A DNA stretch of 64,000 bases from Butyrivibrio sp. (lineage in GTDB: Bacteria > Bacillota > Clostridia > Lachnospirales > Lachnospiraceae): the NCBI GenBank assembly GCA_015056565.1, contig SVGB01000003.1, positions 1 through 64,000 on the forward strand, read 5' to 3'. Below the pieces are notes generated by a model. The model searched no databases and was not told the DNA's origin. It saw only the letters and a program-made list of their open reading frames with translations. Made by a program: the position numbers and the translations under genes. This document shows positions 9,109-18,528 of the stretch, in pieces; positions within the stretch are counted from its first letter, which is position 1, and the number at the start of each line of letters is the position of its first letter.

Positions 9109-10320
9109 TTATTTTCTGTTTTCCATGATCCACTTGTATGAATTTATGAGCGAGTCTGTATCCTCAATCTCCTGTACAGGAAGTACGTAGTGGTCTGTGG
9201 TTCCAAAAAGATCTGTTGCGATCCCCCTGCTCTTTACTGAATAGCCAATTACAAGAGTTGGAACGCCGGTGCTGTATGCCGCAATAGTGCTGTGGGTCCT
9301 TGCTCCTACAAAGAAACTGCAGCAGGAAATGTACCCCTTTAGAACTTCAGCAGAGTTGTCCTCCACCATTATAATCCTGCCTGTATCCTTAAACTCCTCG
9401 TAAAATTCTCCAAGGGGTATGCGGTCATCCGTGTGTGCCCATATAACGTGAGGCACCAAAAGAATGTCCTTATCAGTTGTATCAAGAATATGCTTTATGA
9501 ATTTTCTGTAGCTCTCCTTGACCTTGTCAGGGTACTTGGCCCTGTCAAGAACCATTGGACTTAAGTTAATGCCAACAGGAGCTCCTTTTTGTATTCTGTC
9601 AGGAACCTGTTTAAGATCCTTTAAAAGCTCAAAGGCGGGGTCTTTTCTGATCTCCAGCCTGTCCTTGTCTATGCCAGCTTCAAGCAGTGCTCCATAGGTA
9701 ATCGACTCTCTAGCAATAATATTTGTATAGCTCTTTAAGTCATCAAGGAGTCTTTGGTCTCCTGATAATGAATCCGGCTCAATTGAACATCCCCATAAAA
9801 GAGTATCAAACCCCTTTTTCCTGAACACGTTGTGGGCAAGGATAAGATCGTCAACCATCTCCGGATAGCAGTAGTTGTCCCCGCCGATAGAAACTGCCAG
9901 AGGGCGAAGACCTGTCTCTGAAGGCTCATATGCCGGCACTTCCAATTCGGCACACATATCCTCATATACCCTGAAAGCATCCCTGAATCTATATCTTAAA
10001 AACGACTCTCTGTCCCCAGAAAGCTTTCTGTATCCGTAGTAAATAACATGATCAATGAAATGTCTGTCTATGTGGTTTTCTTCCACGATGGTGCAAAGAC
10101 CACTTTTTTCTATTTCACCCAGGCGGTACTTCCTGTCTTCCCTTGAACTATTGGTCACCAGAATAATTGGCAGCCTGGCATCAGCGCCATGATATGCTCT
10201 GATAGCTTCAATGATCCTGATAAGGCTGTCTGCGATTGCCTCGCATCCATGGTTACCGGATCCTGCATGCATATACAGAATAATGGGTCTTCCCAGATCA
10301 ATACTCATGAAGTCTTTCAT
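9109..10320 (-). CDS. Polysaccharide pyruvyl transferase family protein
   Basis: MHAGSGNHGCEAIADSLIRII, VSIGGDNYCYP, VGARTHSTIAAYSTGVPTLVIGYSVKSRGIA. Confidence 0.8.
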   Translation of the reverse strand: MKDFMSIDLGRPIILYMHAGSGNHGCEAIADSLIRIIEAIRAYHGADARLPIILVTNSSREDRKYRLGEIEKSGLCTIVEENHIDRHFIDHVIYYGYRKLSGDRESFLRYRFRDAFRVYEDMCAELEVPAYEPSETGLRPLAVSIGGDNYCYPEMVDDLILAHNVFRKKGFDTLLWGCSIEPDSLSGDQRLLDDLKSYTNIIARESITYGALLEAGIDKDRLEIRKDPAFELLKDLKQVPDRIQKGAPVGINLSPMVLDRAKYPDKVKESYRKFIKHILDTTDKDILLVPHVIWAHTDDRIPLGEFYEEFKDTGRIIMVEDNSAEVLKGYISCCSFFVGARTHSTIAAYSTGVPTLVIGYSVKSRGIATDLFGTTDHYVLPVQEIEDTDSLINSYKWIMENRK

Positions 10321-11309
10321 CCCTTCTTGTGTTTGTAATACAGATCAAGGTATGCTCTCGGATTTATCTTAATCAGCATGACTTTGATCTTATAGCCAAA
10401 AGAAAGCCCCGCAAAGGCTCCTCTGGTTTTCAGGGCATGGTTGATCTGATCCATAGCCTCTGAAACTGCAAGATCTGCAAGCACATCATCCCTCTCATCT
10501 TTCCCCTGAACAGCCACCTTGCCCACAACCAAAAGTGCAGTCATTATCTGGCTGCAGGAGAGGCTTACGAAAGCGTACTCTGAGACCTGCTTCTTGTAGG
10601 GCAGTATCCTCTTTTCAGCCATCTTCCAGCACACAAACTGATCCATGTAGCTCTCCTTGAAGGCGCTCTGCATGGCTCCATCCTGGTTGTCGTTGTATAT
10701 GTAATCCTCCTCAGTGATACACCTTATTGTGTGGTTTTTCTCCTGAGAAAGAGCAAGGTCGATCAAAAAGATAAGATCCTCGCCTATGGTGAGCTTTTCA
10801 TTAAACCTGATATTTCTATAGTTGATGGTATGTCTGTCAAAGAGCTTGCCCCATACGTGGGTATTCTCATTGAGAATAGAGTTTTCTATGTACTGAAAGC
10901 CACTGATCTTCTGGGATGAGACATACTTTTTGGTCTCATCTACAAGGACAGTTCCCTCGTCAGCATACTTGGTCATATTATCTATCAGAGTTTCTTTTAC
11001 CTGATCATCAGAGTCCACAAACACAATAAACCTTCCGGATGCCCTCTCTATCCCAATGTTTCGTGCGTGGGACACCCCGTGGTTTGATCCGTGGATAACC
11101 TTGATGAGTTCATCTCCATACTCCCTTTGAAGCTCATCACAAATATCTGATGAACCGTCAGTTGAGCCGTCATCCACAAGAATTATTTCAAGTTCACAAG
11201 GCTCAACATATTTTTGGTTTAAACAAGATAAGACACACGTTTTTAGTGTGTCTTTTGCCTGATAAACAGGAATTATTATACTTGCTATTTTCTCTCTAGT
11301 ATCAGTCAT
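10317..11309 (-). CDS. Glycosyltransferase family 2
   Basis: ASIIIPVYQAKDTLKTCVLSCLNQ, LVDDGSTDGSSDICDE, FVDSDD. Confidence 0.9.
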   Translation of the reverse strand: MTDTREKIASIIIPVYQAKDTLKTCVLSCLNQKYVEPCELEIILVDDGSTDGSSDICDELQREYGDELIKVIHGSNHGVSHARNIGIERASGRFIVFVDSDDQVKETLIDNMTKYADEGTVLVDETKKYVSSQKISGFQYIENSILNENTHVWGKLFDRHTINYRNIRFNEKLTIGEDLIFLIDLALSQEKNHTIRCITEEDYIYNDNQDGAMQSAFKESYMDQFVCWKMAEKRILPYKKQVSEYAFVSLSCSQIMTALLVVGKVAVQGKDERDDVLADLAVSEAMDQINHALKTRGAFAGLSFGYKIKVMLIKINPRAYLDLYYKHKKG

Positions 11310-11315
11310 TATCTA

Positions 11316-12683
11316 TCAGTATCCTGTCCAGCTTTCTCTGTCTACACCAGTTATGTACCAAAGGCCATAGTGCAGGGCATAGCTGATATTCAGCCAGTTG
11401 AACTTATCTTCACAGATGTCTGAAACATAAGCCATTGAATATCTGCTCTCCCACTCAGGTCTTAACATGGGAGCTTCTATCACCATCTCTTCTTTGGCTG
11501 CCATCTCTCTGCAATATGCCTCGCGCTCATCAAACTCCCTCTTGATCCTTGCAAGATTTGCCCCCTGCTCAATGTAAGTGAATACAAAGATGACAGATAA
11601 TACCGTCACAAGGCTTGTAGCCAGAATCTGTACAAGATCCTCTTTAAAGCCTTCATTCACCATCCAGCCAAAGCCATTCATGATACCAGTCATAAGAAAG
11701 AGGCTCGCACAGTAATAGGTACGAAGCTGAGAGTCAGGAACTGCAATAAGGACATAGCTGGTAACTAAAAACGCAAGGCCAAATAAAAGCATGGAAAATG
11801 AAGCTTTAAGGAAAGCCTCTGTCTTTCCGGCCCTGTATCCAATTGCAATCGCAATAACTACAAAAACAAGCATCAGCAAAAGGTAATTATCTTTTAATGT
11901 AAGTGTAACCCTTAAGAATCTTGCTGCCAGGGCAAGCAGACCTGTATGTGCTTCATCGGCCATTTCTGCCCTTGAACGGTTTCCAGGAGAAAGGATCAAT
12001 ATTGAAAATCCGATCACATTGCCAACAAGTCCTGAAACCATCCAGGCTTTAAAACCAGTAAAGCTCTTTGTCTTTTTCCACTTAAGGAACATAAAAAGAA
12101 GCACGATAAAGATCACTCCACCTGAGGAGTTCTCATTGCACCATCCGGCCAAAAGTCCAAGGACAAACATTCCTGCAATGAACAATGGTGTGGAATTCCT
12201 GTCTCTTAAATATGCTCTTTTATACAGAGACAGGTATGAAAACATGATTGCTGCAGTAAACAGATAATTGCAGGCACCTGTCTCCCACAGCACATTGTTA
12301 CTGATGGCAGGATCAAACATCCACAAAAGGATCAGTATTCCAATATACACTCTAAGGTCATAGCTCTTTTTATAGTCAACACAGGCGTAAATGCAAAGAG
12401 ACAAAAGTGTAAAGACAAGTCCCGCCGCAATATTAAATACACCCTTATTGCCAATGTATAAAAAGATCCTGAGGATGATATGAGCTACGTTCCTGCCCGT
12501 GTGCCCCATATAGTGCTGATATTCCTGAACAAACAGATCAAAAAAACTGTTCGCCTCCGCCACAGCGTCGGCATAAATAACATCATCCGACATGGTTGGA
12601 GTCAGGAACTCATAGATCGTGATCATTATGAAATTCACTATAGCAATCCCATAGAACAATTTCTTTCTAAGTTTCTCAGTCAT
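11316..12683 (-). CDS. Multi-pass membrane protein, DUF6056-like
   Basis: Multiple hydrophobic segments; TPTMSDDVIYADAVAEANSF near the N-terminus, GWCNENSSGGVIF. Confidence 0.6.
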   Translation of the reverse strand: MTEKLRKKLFYGIAIVNFIMITIYEFLTPTMSDDVIYADAVAEANSFFDLFVQEYQHYMGHTGRNVAHIILRIFLYIGNKGVFNIAAGLVFTLLSLCIYACVDYKKSYDLRVYIGILILLWMFDPAISNNVLWETGACNYLFTAAIMFSYLSLYKRAYLRDRNSTPLFIAGMFVLGLLAGWCNENSSGGVIFIVLLFMFLKWKKTKSFTGFKAWMVSGLVGNVIGFSILILSPGNRSRAEMADEAHTGLLALAARFLRVTLTLKDNYLLLMLVFVVIAIAIGYRAGKTEAFLKASFSMLLFGLAFLVTSYVLIAVPDSQLRTYYCASLFLMTGIMNGFGWMVNEGFKEDLVQILATSLVTVLSVIFVFTYIEQGANLARIKREFDEREAYCREMAAKEEMVIEAPMLRPEWESRYSMAYVSDICEDKFNWLNISYALHYGLWYITGVDRESWTGY

Positions 12684-13848
12684 GATTTTTCCCTTTTATG
12701 AGCTCTCCAAGATAGACTCCTGCGATCAGCAGGAAAAAAGCCCTTCCAATATATCTTGATACAAAAGTTGCCTCGACTATAGTATATACAGAAACCGACA
12801 GGATGATAAGCATGGTCCACATATCACGTTTTTTGTAGCAAACATACATGACAAGGAGCATAGCTACTACTATCAGGGCTGTAGGGATAATACCATACCA
12901 GTAAAAAAGTCTTACCCAGCCCATGTCAAAATAGCCGTCAGCAGTGTGTCCTGCAAAGAGCCTCCATTTGTGCAGAACTCCGCCGCGATCCTCAACTCCA
13001 TAGTAGAGACTGCTTATCCTGTAGTTGATGATCTCTTCCAGTCTCCAGAACCATCTGGGAATCTTCAAACCAATGCCCGTGTAAAAGTTTCCAGCGTAGC
13101 TGGCTGCAATTACTGCTGTAGAAATGCACACCCCTGGTATAAAAAGACCCTCAAGGACATAGAGTGCCTTAAAATCACTGATCTTTGGAACAAGTCTAAT
13201 AAGTAGCCCCAGTACTAACGTCATAGCCAGAACGATCATGCCAGTTCTGGATTTTGTTAGAGATGCAAAGACAAAAGATATCAGGATAAGTGCCGCATGC
13301 ATAAGAAGTGATGCCTTCTCTCCATATATCCACAGCCACATCAGCACCAGTACATATACACAGCCAAACAAAGTGTTAGGGTGCCCAAAGCCAAGAACAA
13401 GCCTTGCCTCATCCGGGATCCCTCTTCCATAATCTGCTACTCTTACTATATCGCCAAGTACCCCTAGTATCGATAAAAGAGCTATAAGTGAAAAACCTGA
13501 AAGGCTCACAAAAAAACTGTACTTCATTGCCTTTTTCAGGTCTATATCTCTGGCTGCCATGAGAAAAACTGCAACACGTAAAAGATCATTTTTCCCTGAT
13601 AATTCGTAGCACACAAACGTAAACACCATGAGGGCGGAAGTAACGATCCACTCCCTCTTAGTTCTCTTCATAATGACCATTGCAATAAGAGTCAGCAGGA
13701 AGGTTACCCTGAACACATAACTTTCAAAGCCGATATGGATCTCACTCTTTTCAACGATCATAAGAACCAGCTCTATGGTAAGAGCCAGATAGAACAGGAT
13801 ATCAGATATTCTTTTTCGATTTTCATCTGTCAGTACTCTGCTAAGCAT
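12676..13848 (-). CDS. O-antigen polymerase-like membrane protein (Wzy-like)
   Basis: Multi-pass; LGFGHPNTLFGCVYVLVLMWLWIYGEK and SLTKSRTGMIVLA pattern. Confidence 0.7.
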   Translation of the reverse strand: MLSRVLTDENRKRISDILFYLALTIELVLMIVEKSEIHIGFESYVFRVTFLLTLIAMVIMKRTKREWIVTSALMVFTFVCYELSGKNDLLRVAVFLMAARDIDLKKAMKYSFFVSLSGFSLIALLSILGVLGDIVRVADYGRGIPDEARLVLGFGHPNTLFGCVYVLVLMWLWIYGEKASLLMHAALILISFVFASLTKSRTGMIVLAMTLVLGLLIRLVPKISDFKALYVLEGLFIPGVCISTAVIAASYAGNFYTGIGLKIPRWFWRLEEIINYRISSLYYGVEDRGGVLHKWRLFAGHTADGYFDMGWVRLFYWYGIIPTALIVVAMLLVMYVCYKKRDMWTMLIILSVSVYTIVEATFVSRYIGRAFFLLIAGVYLGELIKGKNHD

Positions 13849-13852
13849 ATGG

Positions 13853-14806
13853 TTATCTGAAGATAATCCTCTTTATCTTACGAATGGCCTTTCTGAAAAA
13901 TCTTCCAACGGTGATATCGAACTTGTGATAGCACTTTGAAACAAGTGTTATCCTTGGCATCACAAGATGCTCATACTCTTTGATATGATCCCTGAGATAT
14001 TTGGGGTAACTATCGTCTATCTCTACTCTTTCAAACCTGGCATCTCTTCCAAAAATGTCCTGCCCAAGCACAAGCCTGTCCATGGTCTCCAAGATTATTT
14101 CCCTCTCGTTGTACTCCTGGTGGGCAGCTGCCTCAACCTTGACACCAATCCTCTTTACAGGGTTAGTCTCATGGTCACCTCCCATGTAGCCAAAGTGCCA
14201 GCCACCATTTGCAACTCTCACAGCGTTATCGTCCGTTACAGTGCAGAGGTCACGAAGTCTTACTATCCCTTCCTTTGGGATGTTATCTATAGAGGTAACC
14301 TTCGTTCCGAGCCACTTTCTGTCTTTGTCAGCAATCTCAGGAAACTCCCTTGTTATGGACAGAAGCTTACCTGATTTTTCCTCCATGTTAAGGAACCCAT
14401 AGAAGTTTCTCTGAGCCAGGTGATAAACTTTTGTCTTATCAAAATTTTTGATGATCTTTTCTATCTCAACAGGATTGGGCATCTCATCGCAGTCACCAAA
14501 TATGATCACATCATCACTGCCAGCTCCCAGCTGCTCAAGGCCTTCTATAAGGCGGTTTTTCTGGAAGTAGTCCCTCTGATGAGTTGAAGCATTTCTTGGA
14601 GTATCATCCACCTTGATATAAACTATCTTGTCCAGGTATTTAGAAAATTTATCCCTGTTGCTGTCAAAGGAAAGCTCTTTTTCTTTTCCGGAAAAAGTCA
14701 CAGTTGACTCTTCAATGACAAACTTATCAACATAAGGATCCATTATCCCAAGATGAAGCTTCAAAATATCTATTTCATTGAAAAATGGCAAAAGATCAAT
14801 GACCAT
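13853..14806 (-). CDS. Glycosyltransferase family 17-like
   Basis: DLLPFFNEIDILKLHLGIMDPYVDKFVIEESTVTFSGKEK, GDCDEMPNP. Confidence 0.75.
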   Translation of the reverse strand: MVIDLLPFFNEIDILKLHLGIMDPYVDKFVIEESTVTFSGKEKELSFDSNRDKFSKYLDKIVYIKVDDTPRNASTHQRDYFQKNRLIEGLEQLGAGSDDVIIFGDCDEMPNPVEIEKIIKNFDKTKVYHLAQRNFYGFLNMEEKSGKLLSITREFPEIADKDRKWLGTKVTSIDNIPKEGIVRLRDLCTVTDDNAVRVANGGWHFGYMGGDHETNPVKRIGVKVEAAAHQEYNEREIILETMDRLVLGQDIFGRDARFERVEIDDSYPKYLRDHIKEYEHLVMPRITLVSKCYHKFDITVGRFFRKAIRKIKRIIFR

Positions 14807-15860
14807 TTCTTATCCATCCTTTTACGATTCTCTTGACTCTGTTTTTAAGAGCATTCTTTAAAAGAGCTTTTTGCGGATCCTCGCTGTCCTGCAGGGCCTT
14901 TACAAATCTGGATTCCTCAGGAGCCCATGAAGGGAGCGCTACTTTCCCATACTTTTTATAAAACTCATCTTCAAAGAGCTTTGATAGCACTTCATTCTTT
15001 TCTTTTTGCTTAAGATCAGAATATATGAGCCTTGTCACAGCTATGGTGCAGGTTAAGGATTTTCTTTCGTCTATCAGGTCTGTGAACTCATCCTTGCACC
15101 ATTTTTCCGCAACCTCATCAAGCTTTCTCCATGTGATCTTTTCATTTTCAAGATACATCTCGCTGTAGGTTGTGGACATGCTGCTGGCATCTGTCCTGTA
15201 CAGATAAAGGATCTTATCAAGATACATTACAGCTGCTGCCCTGTTTAGGTACTCCGCTGTCTGATAGAGATCCTCTCCATAGTTAAGGAACATCTCTTCC
15301 CCTCCAAGACAGGCGATCGTTTTTTTGACACACTTGATCCACATGGAGTTTATGGAATCATCCCTGCAAAGCTGCTCAATAAATATCTTTTTCTCATCCC
15401 CAGTGTAAGCGTACTCAGGAGTAAATATCCTCTCTGAAAGTGGCCTGTCAGGACGCCTCATGTCTGCAGCGTTGTATATTAACAGCTCCACATTTTCATT
15501 TCGGCTTTCACAGTCTGTAATGGCCTGATATAGCTCTTTTAATGCATCAGACAAAAGAGCATCATCCGCATCAAGGGATATAAGATACTCACCCTTCGCC
15601 TCTCTAAATCCCACCTGTCTTGCAGCATATAACCCGATCTTGCCTTTATGGATACACCTGACCTGAGGGTACTTAAGAGCAAGCTCATCGCAGATCCTTG
15701 GGCTGTCGTCAGTTGATCCGTTTTCCACAAGGAGCACTTCGTATACATCTGCCTCATCCTTTGGAGCAGCAAAAGAAATATCCTGTAAAACTGCGCTTTT
15801 TACACACTCCACAAGGTATTCACCGGCGTTACATATTGGAATAATGATTGAAAATATCAT
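14796..15860 (-). CDS. Glycosyltransferase family 2
   Basis: MIFSIIIPICNAGEYLVECVKSAV, LVENGSTDDSPRICDE, SLDADD. ATG at 15860 gives a 4-nt ATGA overlap with the upstream gene. Confidence 0.88.
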   Translation of the reverse strand: MIFSIIIPICNAGEYLVECVKSAVLQDISFAAPKDEADVYEVLLVENGSTDDSPRICDELALKYPQVRCIHKGKIGLYAARQVGFREAKGEYLISLDADDALLSDALKELYQAITDCESRNENVELLIYNAADMRRPDRPLSERIFTPEYAYTGDEKKIFIEQLCRDDSINSMWIKCVKKTIACLGGEEMFLNYGEDLYQTAEYLNRAAAVMYLDKILYLYRTDASSMSTTYSEMYLENEKITWRKLDEVAEKWCKDEFTDLIDERKSLTCTIAVTRLIYSDLKQKEKNEVLSKLFEDEFYKKYGKVALPSWAPEESRFVKALQDSEDPQKALLKNALKNRVKRIVKGWIRNGH

Positions 15861-16624
15861 TCTATTCCATGCTCCTTTTTCCACTTCTCTGATCGTCTCC
15901 AGAAAAGAAATGGTCTGACAAACATCTTAAATCTCTTTTTGGGGCTGTAAAATCTTGGATAATCTGAATTTTCTCCCCACCATTTGTGAAAGATAAAGGG
16001 TTCAATTCCTTTATTTTCGGGAAGCGGATGTTCTCTTCCAAACCTGATTGCTAGGTCAAAGGGCGCCCACTTTATACCTTCCTCCTCCATGAGATTCTTG
16101 GAATGGCAGCAAATAAAAATGTCCTCGTTGTAAAATCCATCATCTACCCTCTCCCACTTAAGGTTGTGGGCAGAAGGAAACTCAAGCAGCCTTTTTGATC
16201 TTAAGGACACGCTGTTTCCAACCCTGCATATCTGACCCTTGCTGTCCCTGTAGGCATAGTCGTTTTTTGGAAGAGGCCATGGGGATCCTACATAGTCGTA
16301 GTCAAGAAATTCGTCCCTCCAGTTTTCAGGGTGGATTACAAAACCATCCGCATGTACCACCAGACAAAAGTCTGTTTTTATGTGGTCCTTAAGCTCATAA
16401 ACCATCTTGTAGTTGAACTTGTCGATATTATCAAGCTTGCTTGTGTGACTGTATCTTATGTTCTTTGGAAGAAACCAGGGCTTTTTATCAGTGACAAGGA
16501 CAGCATCACCAAAGTTTATCCCACGCATGCTGTACTCCATAGCCCTTACTGTCTCATATACATTTACACTGGTCATTGCAACCAGGGTGACCCTTGGTAG
16601 CTGCAATTTCTGCTTGTTTTTCAT
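15857..16624 (-). CDS. DUF5672 family protein (glycosyltransferase-like)
   Basis: HADGFVIHPENWRDEFLDYDYVGSPWP, GNSVSLRSKRLLEF, NEDIFICC. Confidence 0.7.
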   Translation of the reverse strand: MKNKQKLQLPRVTLVAMTSVNVYETVRAMEYSMRGINFGDAVLVTDKKPWFLPKNIRYSHTSKLDNIDKFNYKMVYELKDHIKTDFCLVVHADGFVIHPENWRDEFLDYDYVGSPWPLPKNDYAYRDSKGQICRVGNSVSLRSKRLLEFPSAHNLKWERVDDGFYNEDIFICCHSKNLMEEEGIKWAPFDLAIRFGREHPLPENKGIEPFIFHKWWGENSDYPRFYSPKKRFKMFVRPFLFWRRSEKWKKEHGIE

Positions 16625-16634
16625 AAAACTCCAT

Positions 16635-17681
16635 TCAGGCTCTGTATGTCTTTATAATGCCTGCCCGCCTCTCAAGGGATCTTAAAATCTTTTTGGAATA
16701 AAAGATTCCATAGAGGCACTTTCTTCTGATGATCTGACAAACATACCTCACCTTGCCAGGACGCTTGTTGCGCCTTTTATACAGTGATGATCTCTTTTTG
16801 TACTCCTCAAGTTCTTTTTTACATTCCTCTGGGGAAAAGAGCTTTCCCTTCTTGTCCTGATAAATAAGAAAGCTGTATATGTTCTGCTCCGATGACCAGA
16901 AACCATCTGAAATATTGTGCCTTGCCCAGTACTTGGGAGCTATTGCCATCTTAAGCTCTGTGCTCGACATTACAGGCACCAGTGAAAAAGAGGAATTGCT
17001 AAGAATAAGGTATCTTGCATTCTTTATAGTCACATAGTCCTTACCCATGTCAAAGTGATGGCACTCGTATTCCGGAAGAACCTTTTTTGCAGATTCCTCA
17101 TCCTCTGTAACCACCATAAACCGCATAGCAGGATTTATCTTTTTCATGTTCTTAATGGCATTTAAGAAATAGCGCCTGTCAAGATAAAGCTCCGGATGAT
17201 CAGTGTACTCTCCGCCCCTTAAGTTTATGATGCAAAGATCATCAGCTGTGTACTCATAGGACTCTGCTTCCTCTTTTACATGAAGCCACTGCCTGATCCT
17301 GTCCCTGTACTTCTCAAAGTAATCTTGAGCCTGCATGTTGCCGTAAATAATGGTTCCGTCCGGAACCTTCATGAGCTCTTTGTCTGTGCCGCTTATGTAG
17401 CAGCCATTTTTCATATCATGCTTGGAATTGCCCATATAGAGCCTGTCGTCCTGCTCGTGGTAAATATTGTATTTACCAATATCTTCCTTGGGAATCTCAG
17501 TTCCAAGTTCTATGGGGTCCATAAAATACAGTCCCTTGTTTGAGTGGACAACATTACCTATCTGTCCGGGATTAACAAATCCGAAATCCGTTCCCTTCTC
17601 CAGGGCTATGCATCTTGTAGTTATGTAAAAGAACAACTGGTTTCCCAATCCATATCCCGGTATAAACTCTGTACCTATCAT
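16635..17681 (-). CDS. Fucosyltransferase-like (GT11-related) glycosyltransferase
   Basis: FIPGYGLGNQLFFYITTRCIA, CIINLRGGEYTD, LILSNSSFSLVPVMSS. Confidence 0.6.
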   Translation of the reverse strand: MIGTEFIPGYGLGNQLFFYITTRCIALEKGTDFGFVNPGQIGNVVHSNKGLYFMDPIELGTEIPKEDIGKYNIYHEQDDRLYMGNSKHDMKNGCYISGTDKELMKVPDGTIIYGNMQAQDYFEKYRDRIRQWLHVKEEAESYEYTADDLCIINLRGGEYTDHPELYLDRRYFLNAIKNMKKINPAMRFMVVTEDEESAKKVLPEYECHHFDMGKDYVTIKNARYLILSNSSFSLVPVMSSTELKMAIAPKYWARHNISDGFWSSEQNIYSFLIYQDKKGKLFSPEECKKELEEYKKRSSLYKRRNKRPGKVRYVCQIIRRKCLYGIFYSKKILRSLERRAGIIKTYRA

Positions 17682-17687
17682 CTATTG

Positions 17688-18527
17688 TTACTCCAGAAAT
17701 ACTGGCGGTTTTGCCCCCAGCATCTTTCTAAATCTCTTAAGCCTCTTAGCTTCCCACTCACGATGCTTATTAACACTTATCTCGCACTTTTTAAGCATCT
17801 CTTTAAATGCAGCTTCGTCTTCCATCCATGGATTTACTTCATACCTTGAAGTAAATATCCATGGAAGCATCCTCTCTACAAGAAAGGCTTCTGCCGGGAA
17901 ATTCACTTCTTTTCTGTATTCCATAAGAGTGTTGAGGTTCTTGTAAAAAGTCTTTGAATTTTTCAGGATCTGTGCCTTATTAACGATGTAGCATCCACCG
18001 GGACTAAACATACACTCCCTTGGAATAACAGGATCCTTATAGACAAATCTGTAAAAGTCATCCATATCATAGAAATATCTGTATGCATGGCTCTGGTTCA
18101 TATACCATGAACTATTGTGCTCGATATATCCGCCTTCTGATAACAGCGATGCTATGCTGCCCTCATCGCCGCCTTTTTTGTATCGCTCCCACATCTTCTG
18201 ATCCTGATACAAAAAGGTAAACCACTTGTTGTCGCAAACTCTTTCAAAGTATTCCCTTGAAACATGTCTTCCAATGATGTTCCCTTTTAAAAGAGCTATC
18301 CATTCAGGTAGTTCATCATAATGATCAATGAAATAATGAAAATAGCTTGTAAGATTATGTCCTGTGTTTTCAGTATCCACAAACTTGTAGCCGGAGGCCT
18401 TAAGCTCTTCTTTTGTCTTGCCATCATCAGAACAGTCAATAATGAGATAGTCGCTGCAAAGCTCTATCAGTTCCTTGGGAACAGTATTGTAATTGTGGAT
18501 CAAAAAGAAAGTTTCCGTCTTTTTCAT
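17688..18527 (-). CDS. DUF3431-like protein
   Basis: DTENTGHNLTSYFHYFIDHYDELPEWIALLKGNIIGRHVS pattern. Confidence 0.45.
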   Translation of the reverse strand: MKKTETFFLIHNYNTVPKELIELCSDYLIIDCSDDGKTKEELKASGYKFVDTENTGHNLTSYFHYFIDHYDELPEWIALLKGNIIGRHVSREYFERVCDNKWFTFLYQDQKMWERYKKGGDEGSIASLLSEGGYIEHNSSWYMNQSHAYRYFYDMDDFYRFVYKDPVIPRECMFSPGGCYIVNKAQILKNSKTFYKNLNTLMEYRKEVNFPAEAFLVERMLPWIFTSRYEVNPWMEDEAAFKEMLKKCEISVNKHREWEAKRLKRFRKMLGAKPPVFLE

Positions 18528-18528
18528 A

